In this document: piece by piece, positions 1 through 7,819 of the stretch
Numbering within the stretch: position 1 is the first letter of the stretch
Layout: each line of letters opens with the position of its first letter
Assembly (NCBI GenBank): GCA_964385635.1
Contig: CAYLPU010000023.1
Coordinates: forward strand, 1-55,869
DNA from: CAYLPU01 sp964385635
Lineage (GTDB): Bacteria > Chloroflexota > Anaerolineae > B4-G1
Direction of reading: 5' to 3'
Length of the DNA: 55,869 nucleotides
Position numbers and translations under genes: made by a program
Notes under the pieces: model-generated
Database searches by the model: none
What the model was told of the DNA's origin: nothing
What the model saw: the letters and a program-made list of their open reading frames with translations, nothing else

Positions 1-1
1 C

Positions 2-142
2 CGGCAACTGCGCAGCGGCGTGCAGGACGAACAACTGGCCGAACTGGTGGTGAACTTGTACGAAGATGATAAGCTGTGCCTGGTGCAGGAGGCGCAAGAG
101 ACACAGGAACCGCGCATTATTTGTTCGCTGGGGCTGGTCTAA
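2..142 (+). CDS. C-terminus of a PLD/SNF2-type defence helicase (5' truncated by window edge)
   Basis: Reading from base 2 gives 46 residues ending in QEPRIICSLGLV and a TAA stop. The complete minus-strand helicase at 38504-41794 ends in a matching motif, IPRIVCSEALL. I therefore infer that this is the tail of a related PLD-nuclease/SNF2-type helicase, whose ATPase core lies outside the window. The stop codon sits on the first bases of a 34-bp palindrome, and the methyltransferase gene follows 53 nt later, so the order here is helicase then methyltransferase. The right-hand locus has the opposite order. The assignment rests on one short C-terminal motif plus gene context; the catalytic parts cannot be seen. 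Confidence 0.6.
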   Translation, partial: RQLRSGVQDEQLAELVVNLYEDDKLCLVQEAQETQEPRIICSLGLV

Positions 143-175
143 GAAACCGGGTTTTTCAGAAAAAACCCGGTTTCT
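142..175. repeat. 34-bp palindromic repeat, copy 1
   Basis: Perfect inverted repeat with 15-bp arms (AGAAACCGGGTTTTT and its complement at 161-175) and a 4-nt loop. It overlaps the helicase stop codon and could fold in the intercistronic mRNA. A second copy at 900-933 lies inside the next gene. Confidence 0.9.
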
Positions 176-195
176 ATCTCGCCAGGAGGACGCAG

Positions 196-3100
196 ATGCT
201 CAATACGGCACGGGTCCGACGCCACCTCAAGGGATTCGACTTCGAGTCTCTGTTCATTGAAGAGCTGGGTTGGGATAACTATTCGACCAACCTGGACGTG
301 GAGATTGACGCGGGATCGGTCAGGAGACCTTCGCCCATCGTGGGGCGGTTCAGGCTGCAGGCCGTGGCCGAGAAGCGGGGTGTGGTGGCCTTTGTCTGTG
401 CCGTGGAGACCATCCCCCCGTATGCTACGCGGCGCAAGATCGACCGGCAGGTGGCCCGCTCCTTGCGCGAGCATTTCATCATCTACGTTGACGGAGAGCG
501 CAGCGAGCAAATCTGGCAATGGGTGCGGCGGGAAGTAGGCCGGCCGCTGGCCAGCCGGGAACACCACTACACCATCCAGCAGCCGGGCGACTCGCTCATT
601 CAGAAACTCCAAACCATCGCCTTCAGTTTTGAGGAAGAAGAGACCCTGACCCTGGTGGAGGTGACCGGTCGCGTCCGGGCTGCTTTCAACGTGGAACGGG
701 CCACGAAAAGGTTCTACGATCGCTTTAAGAAAGAGCGCGACGCTTTCCAGAAGTTCCTTGAGGGAATACCGGACGAGGAGTTGGAGCGGTGGTACGTGTC
801 GGTGATGTTGAACCGGCTCATGTTCATCTACTTTATCCAGAAGAAGGGCTTTTTGGACGGCGACCCGGACTACTTGCGCCACAAACTGGCGGAAAGTCAA
901 GAAACCGGGTTTTTGGGAAAAAACCCGGTTTCTCAAGATCGCTTCTACGCTGATTTTTTGTGTCCGCTGTTCTTTGAGGGATTCGCCAGGACGCCAGGTG
1001 AGCGGTCGCCGCAGGTTCGGGCCTTGTTGGGCGACATTCCCTTTCTGAACGGCGGCATTTTCCAGCAGCACGAGGTAGAGCAGTTGCACGGCCGGACGAT
1101 TCGGATTCCCGACGCAGCGTTCGAGCGGCTCTTTGACTTCTTCGACTATTACCGATGGCACCTGGATGACCGGCCGTTGCGGGATGACCGCGAGATCAAC
1201 CCCGACGTGTTGGGCTATATCTTTGAAAAGTACATCAACCAGAAGCAGATGGGAGCCTACTACACCAAAGAGGACATCACCGGCTACATCAGCAAGAACA
1301 CCGTCATCCCCGCCCTCTTCGACCAGGCACGGGGAAAGTGTCGCGTCGCCTTTGAGGGCGAGCAATCGGTCTGGGCGCTGCTGGCCGCCGACCCCGACCG
1401 CTACCTCTACGAAGCAGTGCGCAAGGGAACCGAACTAGCCTTGCCGCCGGAGATCGCGGCGGGGATAAACGACGTGAGCCAGCGCGGGGTTTGGAACACC
1501 CGCACGCCGGAAGAATACGCGCTGCCCACCGAGATCTGGCGGGAGACGGTGGCGCGACGCCAACGCTACGAAGAGGTGTGGCTCAAACTCGTGGACGGAG
1601 AGGTGCGTTCTATCAACGACCTGATCACCTACAACCTGGACATCCAGCAGTTTGCCCAGGATGTGATTGAGAACTGCGAGGGGCCGGAGTTGCTGCGGGC
1701 ATTCTGGCGGGCGATCAACCAGGTTACGGTGCTGGATCCCACCTGTGGGTCGGGCGCTTTCCTGTTCGCCGCGCTCAACATATTGGAGCCGTTGTACGAG
1801 GCATGCCTGGGTCGGATGGAAGCGTTCGTGGCCGAACTTGCCCACGGCGACCACCACCCGCACAAGTACCGGGACTTCCGCCAGGTGCTGGAGCAGATGG
1901 AGCGGCATTCCTTCGGCTCCGCTCAGGACAGGCCCAACCGGCGCTACTTTGTCCTCAAGTCCATCGTGGTCAACAACCTGTACGGCGTGGACATCATGGC
2001 CGAGGCAGTAGAGATCGCCAAGCTGCGCTTCTTCCTGAAACTGGTGGCCCAGGTGGAGCAGGTGGAGAACATTGAGCCGTTGCCCGACATAGACTTCAAC
2101 ATCCGCGCCGGGAATACACTGGTGGGTTTCGCGACGCGAGGGGAGGTCAAAAGGGCTATTACGACGGTGCAAAAGGGACAGGTCGCCCAGGACAGGATGC
2201 TATTTGCCGAGGAGGTGGATACGCTGCGGCGCATCGAGGAGAAGGCCGAAGATGTGAATCGCCTGTTTGCAAAGTTCCAGGCCATGCAGACGGCGCACGA
2301 CATGCGCGAGTACACCCAGGATTCCATCGAGACAAAAGAGGAACTCCGCAAGCGGCTAAAAGCACTGGAAGACGAGTTGAACCGCTACCTGGCGCAGGAG
2401 TATGGGGTAGATGTGACCAAGCCAGCAGCGTACCAGAAGTGGCTGGCCTCCCACCAGCCTTTTCATTGGTTCACAGAGTTTTATGGTATCCTGAAGCAGG
2501 GTGGATTTGACGTGATTATCGGAAATCCGCCGTATGTGGAGTACCGCAAAGTAAAGAAAGATTATAAAATCATAAACTACGATACTAAAACTTGCAGAAA
2601 TCTCTATGCTTTTATTGCAGAAAGAGCGCTTAGGTTATCAAGTGAGTTAAGCCGTTTCGGAATCATAGTTCCGCTAAGCGCATTCTGTACACAAAGAATG
2701 GAGCCGCTTTGGAATATAATAAAGACTTCGCGTTCAATGCAATGGATCAGTCACTTTGGATGGAGGCCGTCTAAATTGTTCAATGGGGTAAATCTTAGGC
2801 TATCTATTGCACTTATGGGGCCAAGTGTTAAGAAACCAGTGACTACTTGGGTTACAAAATACAATAAGTGGAACGCAGAAGCGCGAGCGTTTCTTTTATC
2901 AACTATAACCTATATTTCACTCAATGATTATTCATCACAATTGAACGTAATTGCTAAAATTGGAGATCAAGTAGAGAATTCTATCCTCTCTAAAATGCAA
3001 ATTCCAAGAAGGTTGGAGATCCTTGAATCGTCTATCCAACAACACCTCGTTTACTATAAGAATACGGGTGTTAATCATTGGATAACAGCTACAGATTTTC

Positions 3101-3561
3101 CACCAAGGACATTTAGAGGTGATCAACCATCAGCATCATCCCGACAGACGACTTTTGCCTTGAAAGATGAGAGATCAAAAGAATTTTGTGTTTGTTGTAT
3201 AAATAGTAATCTTTTCTACTGGTTGTATATTGTTAAAACTAACTGTCGAGACCTAAACCCTAGCGATATTCGAAGTTTTCCTATTCTCCGTAATATTGAG
3301 AAAGATGTTAGGTTTCAGAGGCTAGCTAGCGAACTTATGATGAGCCTAGATGAGAATTCTAGATACACTGTAAGACAGCAAAAACAAACAGGGGAAATTC
3401 GTATACAATCATTTCGCCCTCGTTTTTCCAAACCCATCATAGACGAAATAGACCGCGTGCTGGCCCAGCACTACGGCTTCACCGCCGAAGAACTGGATTT
3501 CATCATCAACTACGACATCAAGTACCGCCTGGGTGATGCCCTGTTCGAGGCTCAGGAATGA
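196..3561 (+). CDS. Eco57I-type restriction-modification methyltransferase, 1121 aa
   Basis: Large class I SAM-dependent adenine-N6 methyltransferase of the Eco57I/type IIG kind, probably with nuclease activity in the same chain or in a partner. The start MLNTARVRRHL at 196 has AGGAGG six bases upstream and is preferred over an in-frame ATG at 76. The N-terminal part (about residues 1-200) carries the FIEELGWD region. SAM motif I DPTCGSGAFLF is near residue 513, NNLYGVDIMAEAVEIAK near 595 and catalytic NPPY near 776. From about 2520 to 3420 the DNA becomes strikingly AT-rich with different codon use. This is the target-recognition part and looks exchanged by recombination. Two intergenic-type repeats are embedded in frame (900-933 and 1910-1933). 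The 3' end overlaps the DUF4258 gene by ATGA. Confidence 0.9.
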   Translation: MLNTARVRRHLKGFDFESLFIEELGWDNYSTNLDVEIDAGSVRRPSPIVGRFRLQAVAEKRGVVAFVCAVETIPPYATRRKIDRQVARSLREHFIIYVDGERSEQIWQWVRREVGRPLASREHHYTIQQPGDSLIQKLQTIAFSFEEEETLTLVEVTGRVRAAFNVERATKRFYDRFKKERDAFQKFLEGIPDEELERWYVSVMLNRLMFIYFIQKKGFLDGDPDYLRHKLAESQETGFLGKNPVSQDRFYADFLCPLFFEGFARTPGERSPQVRALLGDIPFLNGGIFQQHEVEQLHGRTIRIPDAAFERLFDFFDYYRWHLDDRPLRDDREINPDVLGYIFEKYINQKQMGAYYTKEDITGYISKNTVIPALFDQARGKCRVAFEGEQSVWALLAADPDRYLYEAVRKGTELALPPEIAAGINDVSQRGVWNTRTPEEYALPTEIWRETVARRQRYEEVWLKLVDGEVRSINDLITYNLDIQQFAQDVIENCEGPELLRAFWRAINQVTVLDPTCGSGAFLFAALNILEPLYEACLGRMEAFVAELAHGDHHPHKYRDFRQVLEQMERHSFGSAQDRPNRRYFVLKSIVVNNLYGVDIMAEAVEIAKLRFFLKLVAQVEQVENIEPLPDIDFNIRAGNTLVGFATRGEVKRAITTVQKGQVAQDRMLFAEEVDTLRRIEEKAEDVNRLFAKFQAMQTAHDMREYTQDSIETKEELRKRLKALEDELNRYLAQEYGVDVTKPAAYQKWLASHQPFHWFTEFYGILKQGGFDVIIGNPPYVEYRKVKKDYKIINYDTKTCRNLYAFIAERALRLSSELSRFGIIVPLSAFCTQRMEPLWNIIKTSRSMQWISHFGWRPSKLFNGVNLRLSIALMGPSVKKPVTTWVTKYNKWNAEARAFLLSTITYISLNDYSSQLNVIAKIGDQVENSILSKMQIPRRLEILESSIQQHLVYYKNTGVNHWITATDFPPRTFRGDQPSASSRQTTFALKDERSKEFCVCCINSNLFYWLYIVKTNCRDLNPSDIRSFPILRNIEKDVRFQRLASELMMSLDENSRYTVRQQKQTGEIRIQSFRPRFSKPIIDEIDRVLAQHYGFTAEELDFIINYDIKYRLGDALFEAQE
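900..933. repeat. 34-bp palindromic repeat, copy 2, in frame inside the methyltransferase
   Basis: Same 15-bp arms as copy 1 with loop GGG. It is translated as ETGFLGKNPVS and preserves the reading frame, so an intergenic-type palindrome has been accepted as coding sequence near residues 236-246. Confidence 0.9.
1910..1933. repeat. 24-bp CCTTCGGCTCCGCTCAGG repeat inside the methyltransferase
   Basis: A second short dispersed repeat, translated as SFGSAQDRP. A copy with one mismatch lies between genes at 45917-45940. The insertion is in frame between motif I and the NNLYGVD motif. Confidence 0.75.
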
Positions 3562-3866
3562 AAACACCTGGAGAAATTCGCCGGCAATTAGCGTCAGGGA
3601 AATTTGAGTTCAGTCGCCATGCCTTCAAACGCGCCGTTGAACGCAACATCAGCGAGTTGGAAATAAGACAGGCCGGCGCAAAAGCAATGCTCATCGAAGA
3701 TTATCCCAACGACAAGTATTCACCAAGCTGCTTGCTGCTGGGCTTTACCGAGACAGAACGTCCCTTGCATTTGCAGGTATCGTATGCTGACACAGAGTTA
3801 GTAAAAATCATTACTCTGTATGAACCCGATGAAACCGAATGGTACGATTACATGCACAGGAGGTGA
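3558..3866 (+). CDS. DUF4258 family protein, probable toxin of a TA pair
   Basis: A 102-aa protein with the DUF4258 pattern: an N-terminal SRHAFKRAVERNIS helix (the basic SxHAxxRxxERxI region), a central IEDYPNDKYSPSCLLLG strand region and a C-terminal KIITLYEPDETEW. The family has a RelE/BrnT-like fold and is commonly paired with a YgiT-type zinc-finger antitoxin, which is what follows here. The start overlaps the methyltransferase stop (ATGA), so translation is probably coupled. The toxin role is inferred from family and pairing; the catalytic residues are not firmly defined. It may alternatively be a regulator of the restriction system. Confidence 0.8.
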   Translation: MKTPGEIRRQLASGKFEFSRHAFKRAVERNISELEIRQAGAKAMLIEDYPNDKYSPSCLLLGFTETERPLHLQVSYADTELVKIITLYEPDETEWYDYMHRR

Positions 3867-3868
3867 AA

Positions 3869-4099
3869 ATGTTTCGCTGTCACGTCTGTGGCTCTGTACA
3901 AGCCTATGAGGGTTCCACCGACGAGGTTTTCCTTATTAAGGGGAAACGGGTTTTGATCGAAAATATTCCAGTTACAAGGTGCGCCCGCTGTGGTGAAGCC
4001 ACATTTAGCCGCACCACGACGGAAAGAGTGCGTCAATTGATACACGGCCAAGTGCAACCCGTCAGAACAGTTCAGATGGAGGTATTTGCCTTTGCGTAG
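3869..4099 (+). CDS. YgiT-type zinc-finger protein, probable antitoxin
   Basis: A 76-aa protein with two CxxC knuckles (CHVCGS near residue 4 and CARCGE near 42), as in the zinc domain of MqsA/YgiT antitoxins. The C-terminal helix-turn-helix of full MqsA is absent, which is usual for DUF4258 partners. A strong AGGAGGT ends a few bases before the ATG at 3869, and only two bases separate the gene from the DUF4258 stop. An in-frame ATG at 3839 lies inside the toxin gene and has no ribosome site. Expected role: bind and neutralise the DUF4258 protein and perhaps autoregulate the operon. Confidence 0.8.
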   Translation: MFRCHVCGSVQAYEGSTDEVFLIKGKRVLIENIPVTRCARCGEATFSRTTTERVRQLIHGQVQPVRTVQMEVFAFA

Positions 4100-4724
4100 C
4101 CGTGGTATAGCGCGACTGGCCTACTTGCGCTGGGGTGCAGTTGATTACCCACGCCAACTAGCAGACCACCTGGAAGAACTGGCCCCGCCAACGGTCACGT
4201 TGTGGGGAGAGCGGGACATCTGGTTCAAGCGCAACGGGCCGCTGCTGGCCCTGTTCTGCTCCACCAAAGCACCGGCCGGCATCATCTTGCAGGTGCATGA
4301 CCTGGCGCAGCAGTGGCGCACCGGCGTGGTGACGGTCATCAGCGGCTTCCACTCGCCGGTAGAGCAGGAGTGCCTGGCAGTGCTGTTGCGCGGGCCACAG
4401 CCCGTCATCGTCTGCCCAGCTCGCAGCCTGGTCAAGATGCGCTTGAAACGGGAGTACAGAAAACCAACGGCGGCGGGGCGGATGCTGCTCATGTCGCCGT
4501 TTGGAGAAAAGGTGCGGCGTTTGACGGCGGACACAGCGCTGGTCCGCAACCGCTTCGTGGCCGCCCTGGCCGATACCGTGCTGATCGCCCACGCTCAGCC
4601 CGGCAGCAAGACAGAGCAGTTGGCGCAAGAAGTGCTGGGCTGGGGAAAGCAAGTGTACACACTGGATCACCCGGCGAATGAACATTTGCTGGCGTTGGGA
4701 GCACAACCGCTGGCACCAGCATGA
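4092..4724 (+). CDS. DprA/Smf-like Rossmann protein, 210 aa
   Basis: It resembles the DNA-processing protein DprA/Smf core, with LWGERDIWF, VVTVISGFHSPVEQECL and the conserved end RFVAALADTVLIAHA followed by GSKTEQLA. Housekeeping DprA is about 290-370 aa with SAM and winged-helix domains. This protein has the Rossmann core only, as in defence-associated Smf homologues. No ATG fits. TTG at 4092 lies 8 nt after GGAGGT (4078-4083), while TTG at 4086 is too close. The gene overlaps the YgiT 3' end, so helicase, methyltransferase, DUF4258, YgiT and this gene form one operon. Role in the system unknown; ssDNA or nucleotide sensing is a guess. Confidence 0.7.
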   Translation: MRSRGIARLAYLRWGAVDYPRQLADHLEELAPPTVTLWGERDIWFKRNGPLLALFCSTKAPAGIILQVHDLAQQWRTGVVTVISGFHSPVEQECLAVLLRGPQPVIVCPARSLVKMRLKREYRKPTAAGRMLLMSPFGEKVRRLTADTALVRNRFVAALADTVLIAHAQPGSKTEQLAQEVLGWGKQVYTLDHPANEHLLALGAQPLAPA

Positions 4725-4864
4725 TTGCCTGGGATCAATCTTGACAACTCGCTGCAAGGCAAACCCGCGGCCCCGCGCTTTTCGCTGATTAGCATCACTC
4801 AGAGGAGATTCGCGCAGCCGCACAAAGAAGGGTCGTATCATCTCAATATTCTGGGGCCAACGTA

Positions 4865-4885
4865 GGGCAAATTGGCAATTTGCCC
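4865..4885. repeat. GGGCAAATT inverted repeat
   Basis: Perfect 9-bp arms with a GGC loop, between the defence operon and the PLP enzyme. A similar sequence occurs at 38467-38485. There is no T-tract, so terminator function is uncertain. Confidence 0.7.
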
Positions 4886-4957
4886 CACCTTCCCCGACTT
4901 ATTGAGAGGATACGAAGGGTCTACATGACTCCCACCACCCGCTTACAGGAGGTTTCG

Positions 4958-6163
4958 ATGAACGATCTGACAGACCGTCGCTTAGCGACCCGTGCCGTGC
5001 ACGCCGGCATGCACAGCCCCCGCCCCGACTTCATCCCCACCGTGCCCCCCATTCACCCCTCGGTCACGTACCGGTATGAGCACATGGAAGACCTGGATGC
5101 AGTCTTCGCTGGAACGCGCCAGGGGTACGTCTACACCCGCTACGGCAACCCCACCGTGACCGCGTTGGAGGAGGCCGTGGCCGCGCTGGAAGAGGGGGAG
5201 ACCGCTCTGGCCTTCGGTTCCGGCATGGCAGCCGTCCACGCCGCCCTGCTGGCCACGGGGGCCCGGGCAGGTTCGACGGTGGTCGCGGCGCAGGACCTCT
5301 ACGGCGCTACCTACGCCCTGCTGAGCCAACTCCTGCAGTCCCAGGGGGTCACGGCGCGCTTTGTGGACGTGGCCGACCTGGAGGCAGTGGAGGCGGCCTG
5401 TGCGAAACTCGGGCCGGTGGCCTTGCTGGTGGAGACGATCTCCAACCCACGGCTCAAGGTGGCGGACCTGCCGGCGCTGGCCGGCATAGCCCACCGGCAC
5501 GGGGCAGCCCTGTTGGTAGATAACACCTTCGCCACCCCCTGCCTGGTGCAACCCCTGAACCTGGGGGCCGACGTGGTGATCCACAGCAGTACCAAGTACC
5601 TGGGGGGGCACGGCGACGTGTTGAGCGGGGTCGTGGTCACTTCAGAGACCCGGCGGGCGGACCTGTTCGAGGTGCTCAAAGTGACCGGCGCTAACCTGGG
5701 ACCCCAGGAGGCATGGCTGGTGTTGCGGGGGATCAAGACCCTGGTGCTGCGGATGCGCCAACACTGCGAGAACGGCTTAGCCGTGGCCCGCTGGCTGGAG
5801 GGACACCCCAGGGTGAGCCAGGTGCTGTACCCCGGCCTCCCATCTCATCCCCAGCACGCGCTGGCGGAACGGCTGTTTGGGGAGCGGGGATATGGGGGCA
5901 TGGTGTCCTTCGAACTGGCCCAGGCGGACCAGCGCCAGGTTTTCCGCTTCTTTGAATCGCTGCGGGTCTGCCTGCCGGCCACGACGCTGGGGGACGTCTG
6001 CACGCTGGTTCTTTACCCGGCCCACTCCTCCCACCGCGCGTTGAGCCCGGAGGAACGAGCGCGCATCGGCATCAGTGACGGGCTGGTGCGTTTGTCGGTG
6101 GGGATTGAGGCGGTGGAGGACCTGCTGAGCGACCTGGAGCAGGCGCTCGAGTCAGGATTCTGA
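4958..6163 (+). CDS. Cys/Met metabolism PLP enzyme (cystathionine gamma-synthase / methionine gamma-lyase type)
   Basis: A 401-aa fold-type I PLP enzyme of the trans-sulfuration family. YTRYGNPT near residue 61 is the phosphate-binding contact from the neighbouring subunit. GSGMAAVHA near 88 binds the cofactor. VDNTFATP near 186 precedes the Schiff-base lysine in SSTKYLGGHGDV (Lys near 213). The C-terminal SVGIEAVEDL is the usual family ending. ATG at 4958 follows ACAGGAGG with good spacing and is preferred over the upstream ATG at 4880. It acts in the cytoplasm on cystathionine, O-acylhomoserine or methionine; the motifs do not separate synthase from lyase. It stands alone between repeats. 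Confidence 0.9.
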   Translation: MNDLTDRRLATRAVHAGMHSPRPDFIPTVPPIHPSVTYRYEHMEDLDAVFAGTRQGYVYTRYGNPTVTALEEAVAALEEGETALAFGSGMAAVHAALLATGARAGSTVVAAQDLYGATYALLSQLLQSQGVTARFVDVADLEAVEAACAKLGPVALLVETISNPRLKVADLPALAGIAHRHGAALLVDNTFATPCLVQPLNLGADVVIHSSTKYLGGHGDVLSGVVVTSETRRADLFEVLKVTGANLGPQEAWLVLRGIKTLVLRMRQHCENGLAVARWLEGHPRVSQVLYPGLPSHPQHALAERLFGERGYGGMVSFELAQADQRQVFRFFESLRVCLPATTLGDVCTLVLYPAHSSHRALSPEERARIGISDGLVRLSVGIEAVEDLLSDLEQALESGF

Positions 6164-6529
6164 ACGCAGACGAACGCTTGTAACCACTCAGCCATGTGCC
6201 CCAAGGCGGTTTGCAACCGCCGTCGTTACTACTCACCCTGTCATTGCGAGGAACGAAGTGACGAAGCACCGCCACGAGTACTCGCGGTGGCAATCCCCAA
6301 CTTGCTGGCGGGAGATTGCTTCGCTACGCTCGCAATGACATCATTACAAAGCTATTGACTGGGTGAGATTGCCACTTTCCAGACATGCCTGAGTAGTAAC
6401 CTGTCGTCTTGGGCTAAAACGAGGCTCTGCATGGCAAAAATGAGGGTTGCAAACCCTCTCTGAGCATAGGCTGATCATTTTTCCTTTCCGAAAAACAACC
6501 GCGCTTCGAGTTTCATCTCAAAAAAGATG
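6164..6529. other. Repeat-rich non-coding stretch
   Basis: I see no gene. It contains a GCGGTTTGCAACCGC hairpin (about 6207-6221), a dispersed element at 6239-6340 and a GAGGGTTGCAAACCCTC hairpin (6442-6458). Matching GTAGTAAC/GTTACTAC sequences flank the element, as if it had inserted into an older repeat. Confidence 0.7.
6239..6340. repeat. TGTCATTGCGAG-type dispersed element
   Basis: About 102 bp with 12-bp inverted ends, TGTCATTGCGAG (6239-6250) and CTCGCAATGACA (6329-6340), enclosing imperfect inner repeats. The same end sequence recurs at 55835-55846. It codes for nothing. Confidence 0.85.
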
Positions 6530-6558
6530 TTGACAGGAAATTTTTTTTCTGTTATAAT
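6530..6558 (+). promoter_or_regulatory. Consensus sigma-70 promoter
   Basis: TTGACA (6530-6535) and TATAAT (6553-6558) with exactly 17 bp between, the spacer being T-rich. Transcription would begin near 6565, 31 nt before a small ORF with a strong ribosome site. It is the best promoter candidate for the head of the catabolic cluster. Confidence 0.85.
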
Positions 6559-6595
6559 GCTACCGAAGATTTGCCCAAGCACAGGGAGGTATATT

Positions 6596-6700
6596 ATGAT
6601 AACTGAATCAAAGACCATGGAGGCGCTGCGCAGTAAGATCAAAACGTATCTTAATTCGGGGCACACTTGGAGGCAAAGTAATTCTGACCACCATATCTAG
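6596..6700 (+). CDS. 34-aa leader ORF
   Basis: ATG at 6596 lies six bases after GGGAGGT and about 30 nt after the predicted transcript start. The product is MITESKTMEALRSKIKTYL followed by a short polar tail. Its LRSKIKTYL resembles LLRRYIKTYL near the start of the next protein, so it may be a remnant of a duplicated gene 5' end, or a leader peptide controlling translation downstream. Expression is likely given the promoter and ribosome site; function is unknown. Confidence 0.5.
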   Translation: MITESKTMEALRSKIKTYLNSGHTWRQSNSDHHI

Positions 6701-6715
6701 GGGCCTGCGGCGCAG

Positions 6716-7168
6716 ATGCGCTACATCTTGGGGTACATCAAGATGCCTCGTCAGCTTTGCCCCTATTTATTGAGAAGATACATCAAAACCTACCTACGCC
6801 AGAAGCAAGTGAGCCATGAAGTGGACTATGAGGACGGGACTATTACAGCCCGACAGGGTTCAGTGGCTGTGATAATCAAGCCGATGGAGTGGGGTGAGCG
6901 GACCTTGGTGAAACTGATAGCCCCGGTAGTCCTGAGCGTCAGTGAGGTCACACCCAGGCTCACCCGCTTCTTGGCTGAGAAGAACAACCAACTCCTGCTT
7001 GGCAGGTTCTCTCTCGACACGAAGGATAACACCAACGCCGTCTGGTATGAACATGTGCTACTCGGCGACTCCTTGGACGCAGAGGAACCGTCCGTCGCAG
7101 TAGAAGCGATCGCTGCGATTGCCGACGAGTATTATGAGCAGGTCTGGGAGATAGCTCACGGCGAGTAG
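6716..7168 (+). CDS. YbjN / type III chaperone-like domain protein
   Basis: Up to 150 aa, soluble and acidic at the C-terminus. The pattern (LVKLIAPVVL, then a helix, then NNQLLLGRFSLD, a WYEHVLLGD strand and a final helix AAIADEYYEQVWEI) fits the YbjN/TY-chaperone-like fold, whose members are poorly characterised. The ATG at 6716 has no good ribosome site and an ATG at 6743 is possible, so translation may depend on the 34-aa ORF just upstream. It lies between the consensus promoter and the Lrp-type regulator and is probably the first long gene of the transcript. Function in the pathway is unknown. Confidence 0.6.
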   Translation: MRYILGYIKMPRQLCPYLLRRYIKTYLRQKQVSHEVDYEDGTITARQGSVAVIIKPMEWGERTLVKLIAPVVLSVSEVTPRLTRFLAEKNNQLLLGRFSLDTKDNTNAVWYEHVLLGDSLDAEEPSVAVEAIAAIADEYYEQVWEIAHGE

Positions 7169-7259
7169 GCGACAGATACATACCATAATGTGAGTGTACC
7201 GTAGGAGTGGACGTCGATCCATAGCAGTCGCATTGGCAGGCTGAGCGTAGAGAGGGCTG

Positions 7260-7799
7260 ATGGACGTAAGCGAGATGGGTCATAGGCACAATCATGTGTT
7301 GCGAATTCAGGCAGATGAAGATCTGCCCGAGCACAAGGTGGCGGCTTCTCTGGATGATCTTGATCGAGACATCCTGGAGATGCACCAGAAGGACGTTTTC
7401 TTTTCATACGTCGAGTTTGCCGAGAAATGGAATGTGACGGGCGCCACCATCCGCAACCGGGTTAAGCGCCTGAAGGCATCGGGGGTGATGGATGTCATAT
7501 TGGTGATGAACCCCTACAAAATTGGTTACAACACGTTCGCAATTGTCGGAATCAGGCTTGAAACGGGAGCAAGTCCTGGCAAGGTGGCGGCAATCCTTCT
7601 TTCGATTCCAGGGGTTACGAACGTGGTTATGGTTGCTGGCCGGTATGACTTCTTTGTTCACTATGTTTGTCAGAACATGGAGGAATACCGGCGCTTTGTT
7701 GTTGAAAGGTTTAGGAAGATCCCAGGGATCGCCAACATTGAGAGTTTCATCGGGCTTGACCTATACGAACGAAAGTTTGAGTTAGGAGTGATTAGCTAA
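7260..7799 (+). CDS. Lrp/AsnC family transcription regulator
   Basis: A 179-aa protein with an N-terminal winged helix (LDDLDRDILEM at about 30-41, then VTGATIRNRVKRLKASGVM) and a RAM/AsnC ligand domain (IVGIRLETGAS to the FIGLDLYERKF end). Family members form octamers that bind amino acids and control amino-acid transport and degradation. It is placed directly before two amidinotransferases (17-20 nt to the next start), so it is the likely local regulator responding to arginine, a guanidino compound or an amino acid. The N-terminal 28 residues are not typical; a start further in is possible. Confidence 0.85.
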   Translation: MDVSEMGHRHNHVLRIQADEDLPEHKVAASLDDLDRDILEMHQKDVFFSYVEFAEKWNVTGATIRNRVKRLKASGVMDVILVMNPYKIGYNTFAIVGIRLETGASPGKVAAILLSIPGVTNVVMVAGRYDFFVHYVCQNMEEYRRFVVERFRKIPGIANIESFIGLDLYERKFELGVIS

Positions 7800-7819
7800 T
7801 CCTAAAAACAGGGGGTATG

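Noticed and set aside
139..1365. A 408-codon minus-strand frame over the left methyltransferase
   Set aside because: No domain or ribosome site; the plus strand carries conserved methyltransferase sequence.
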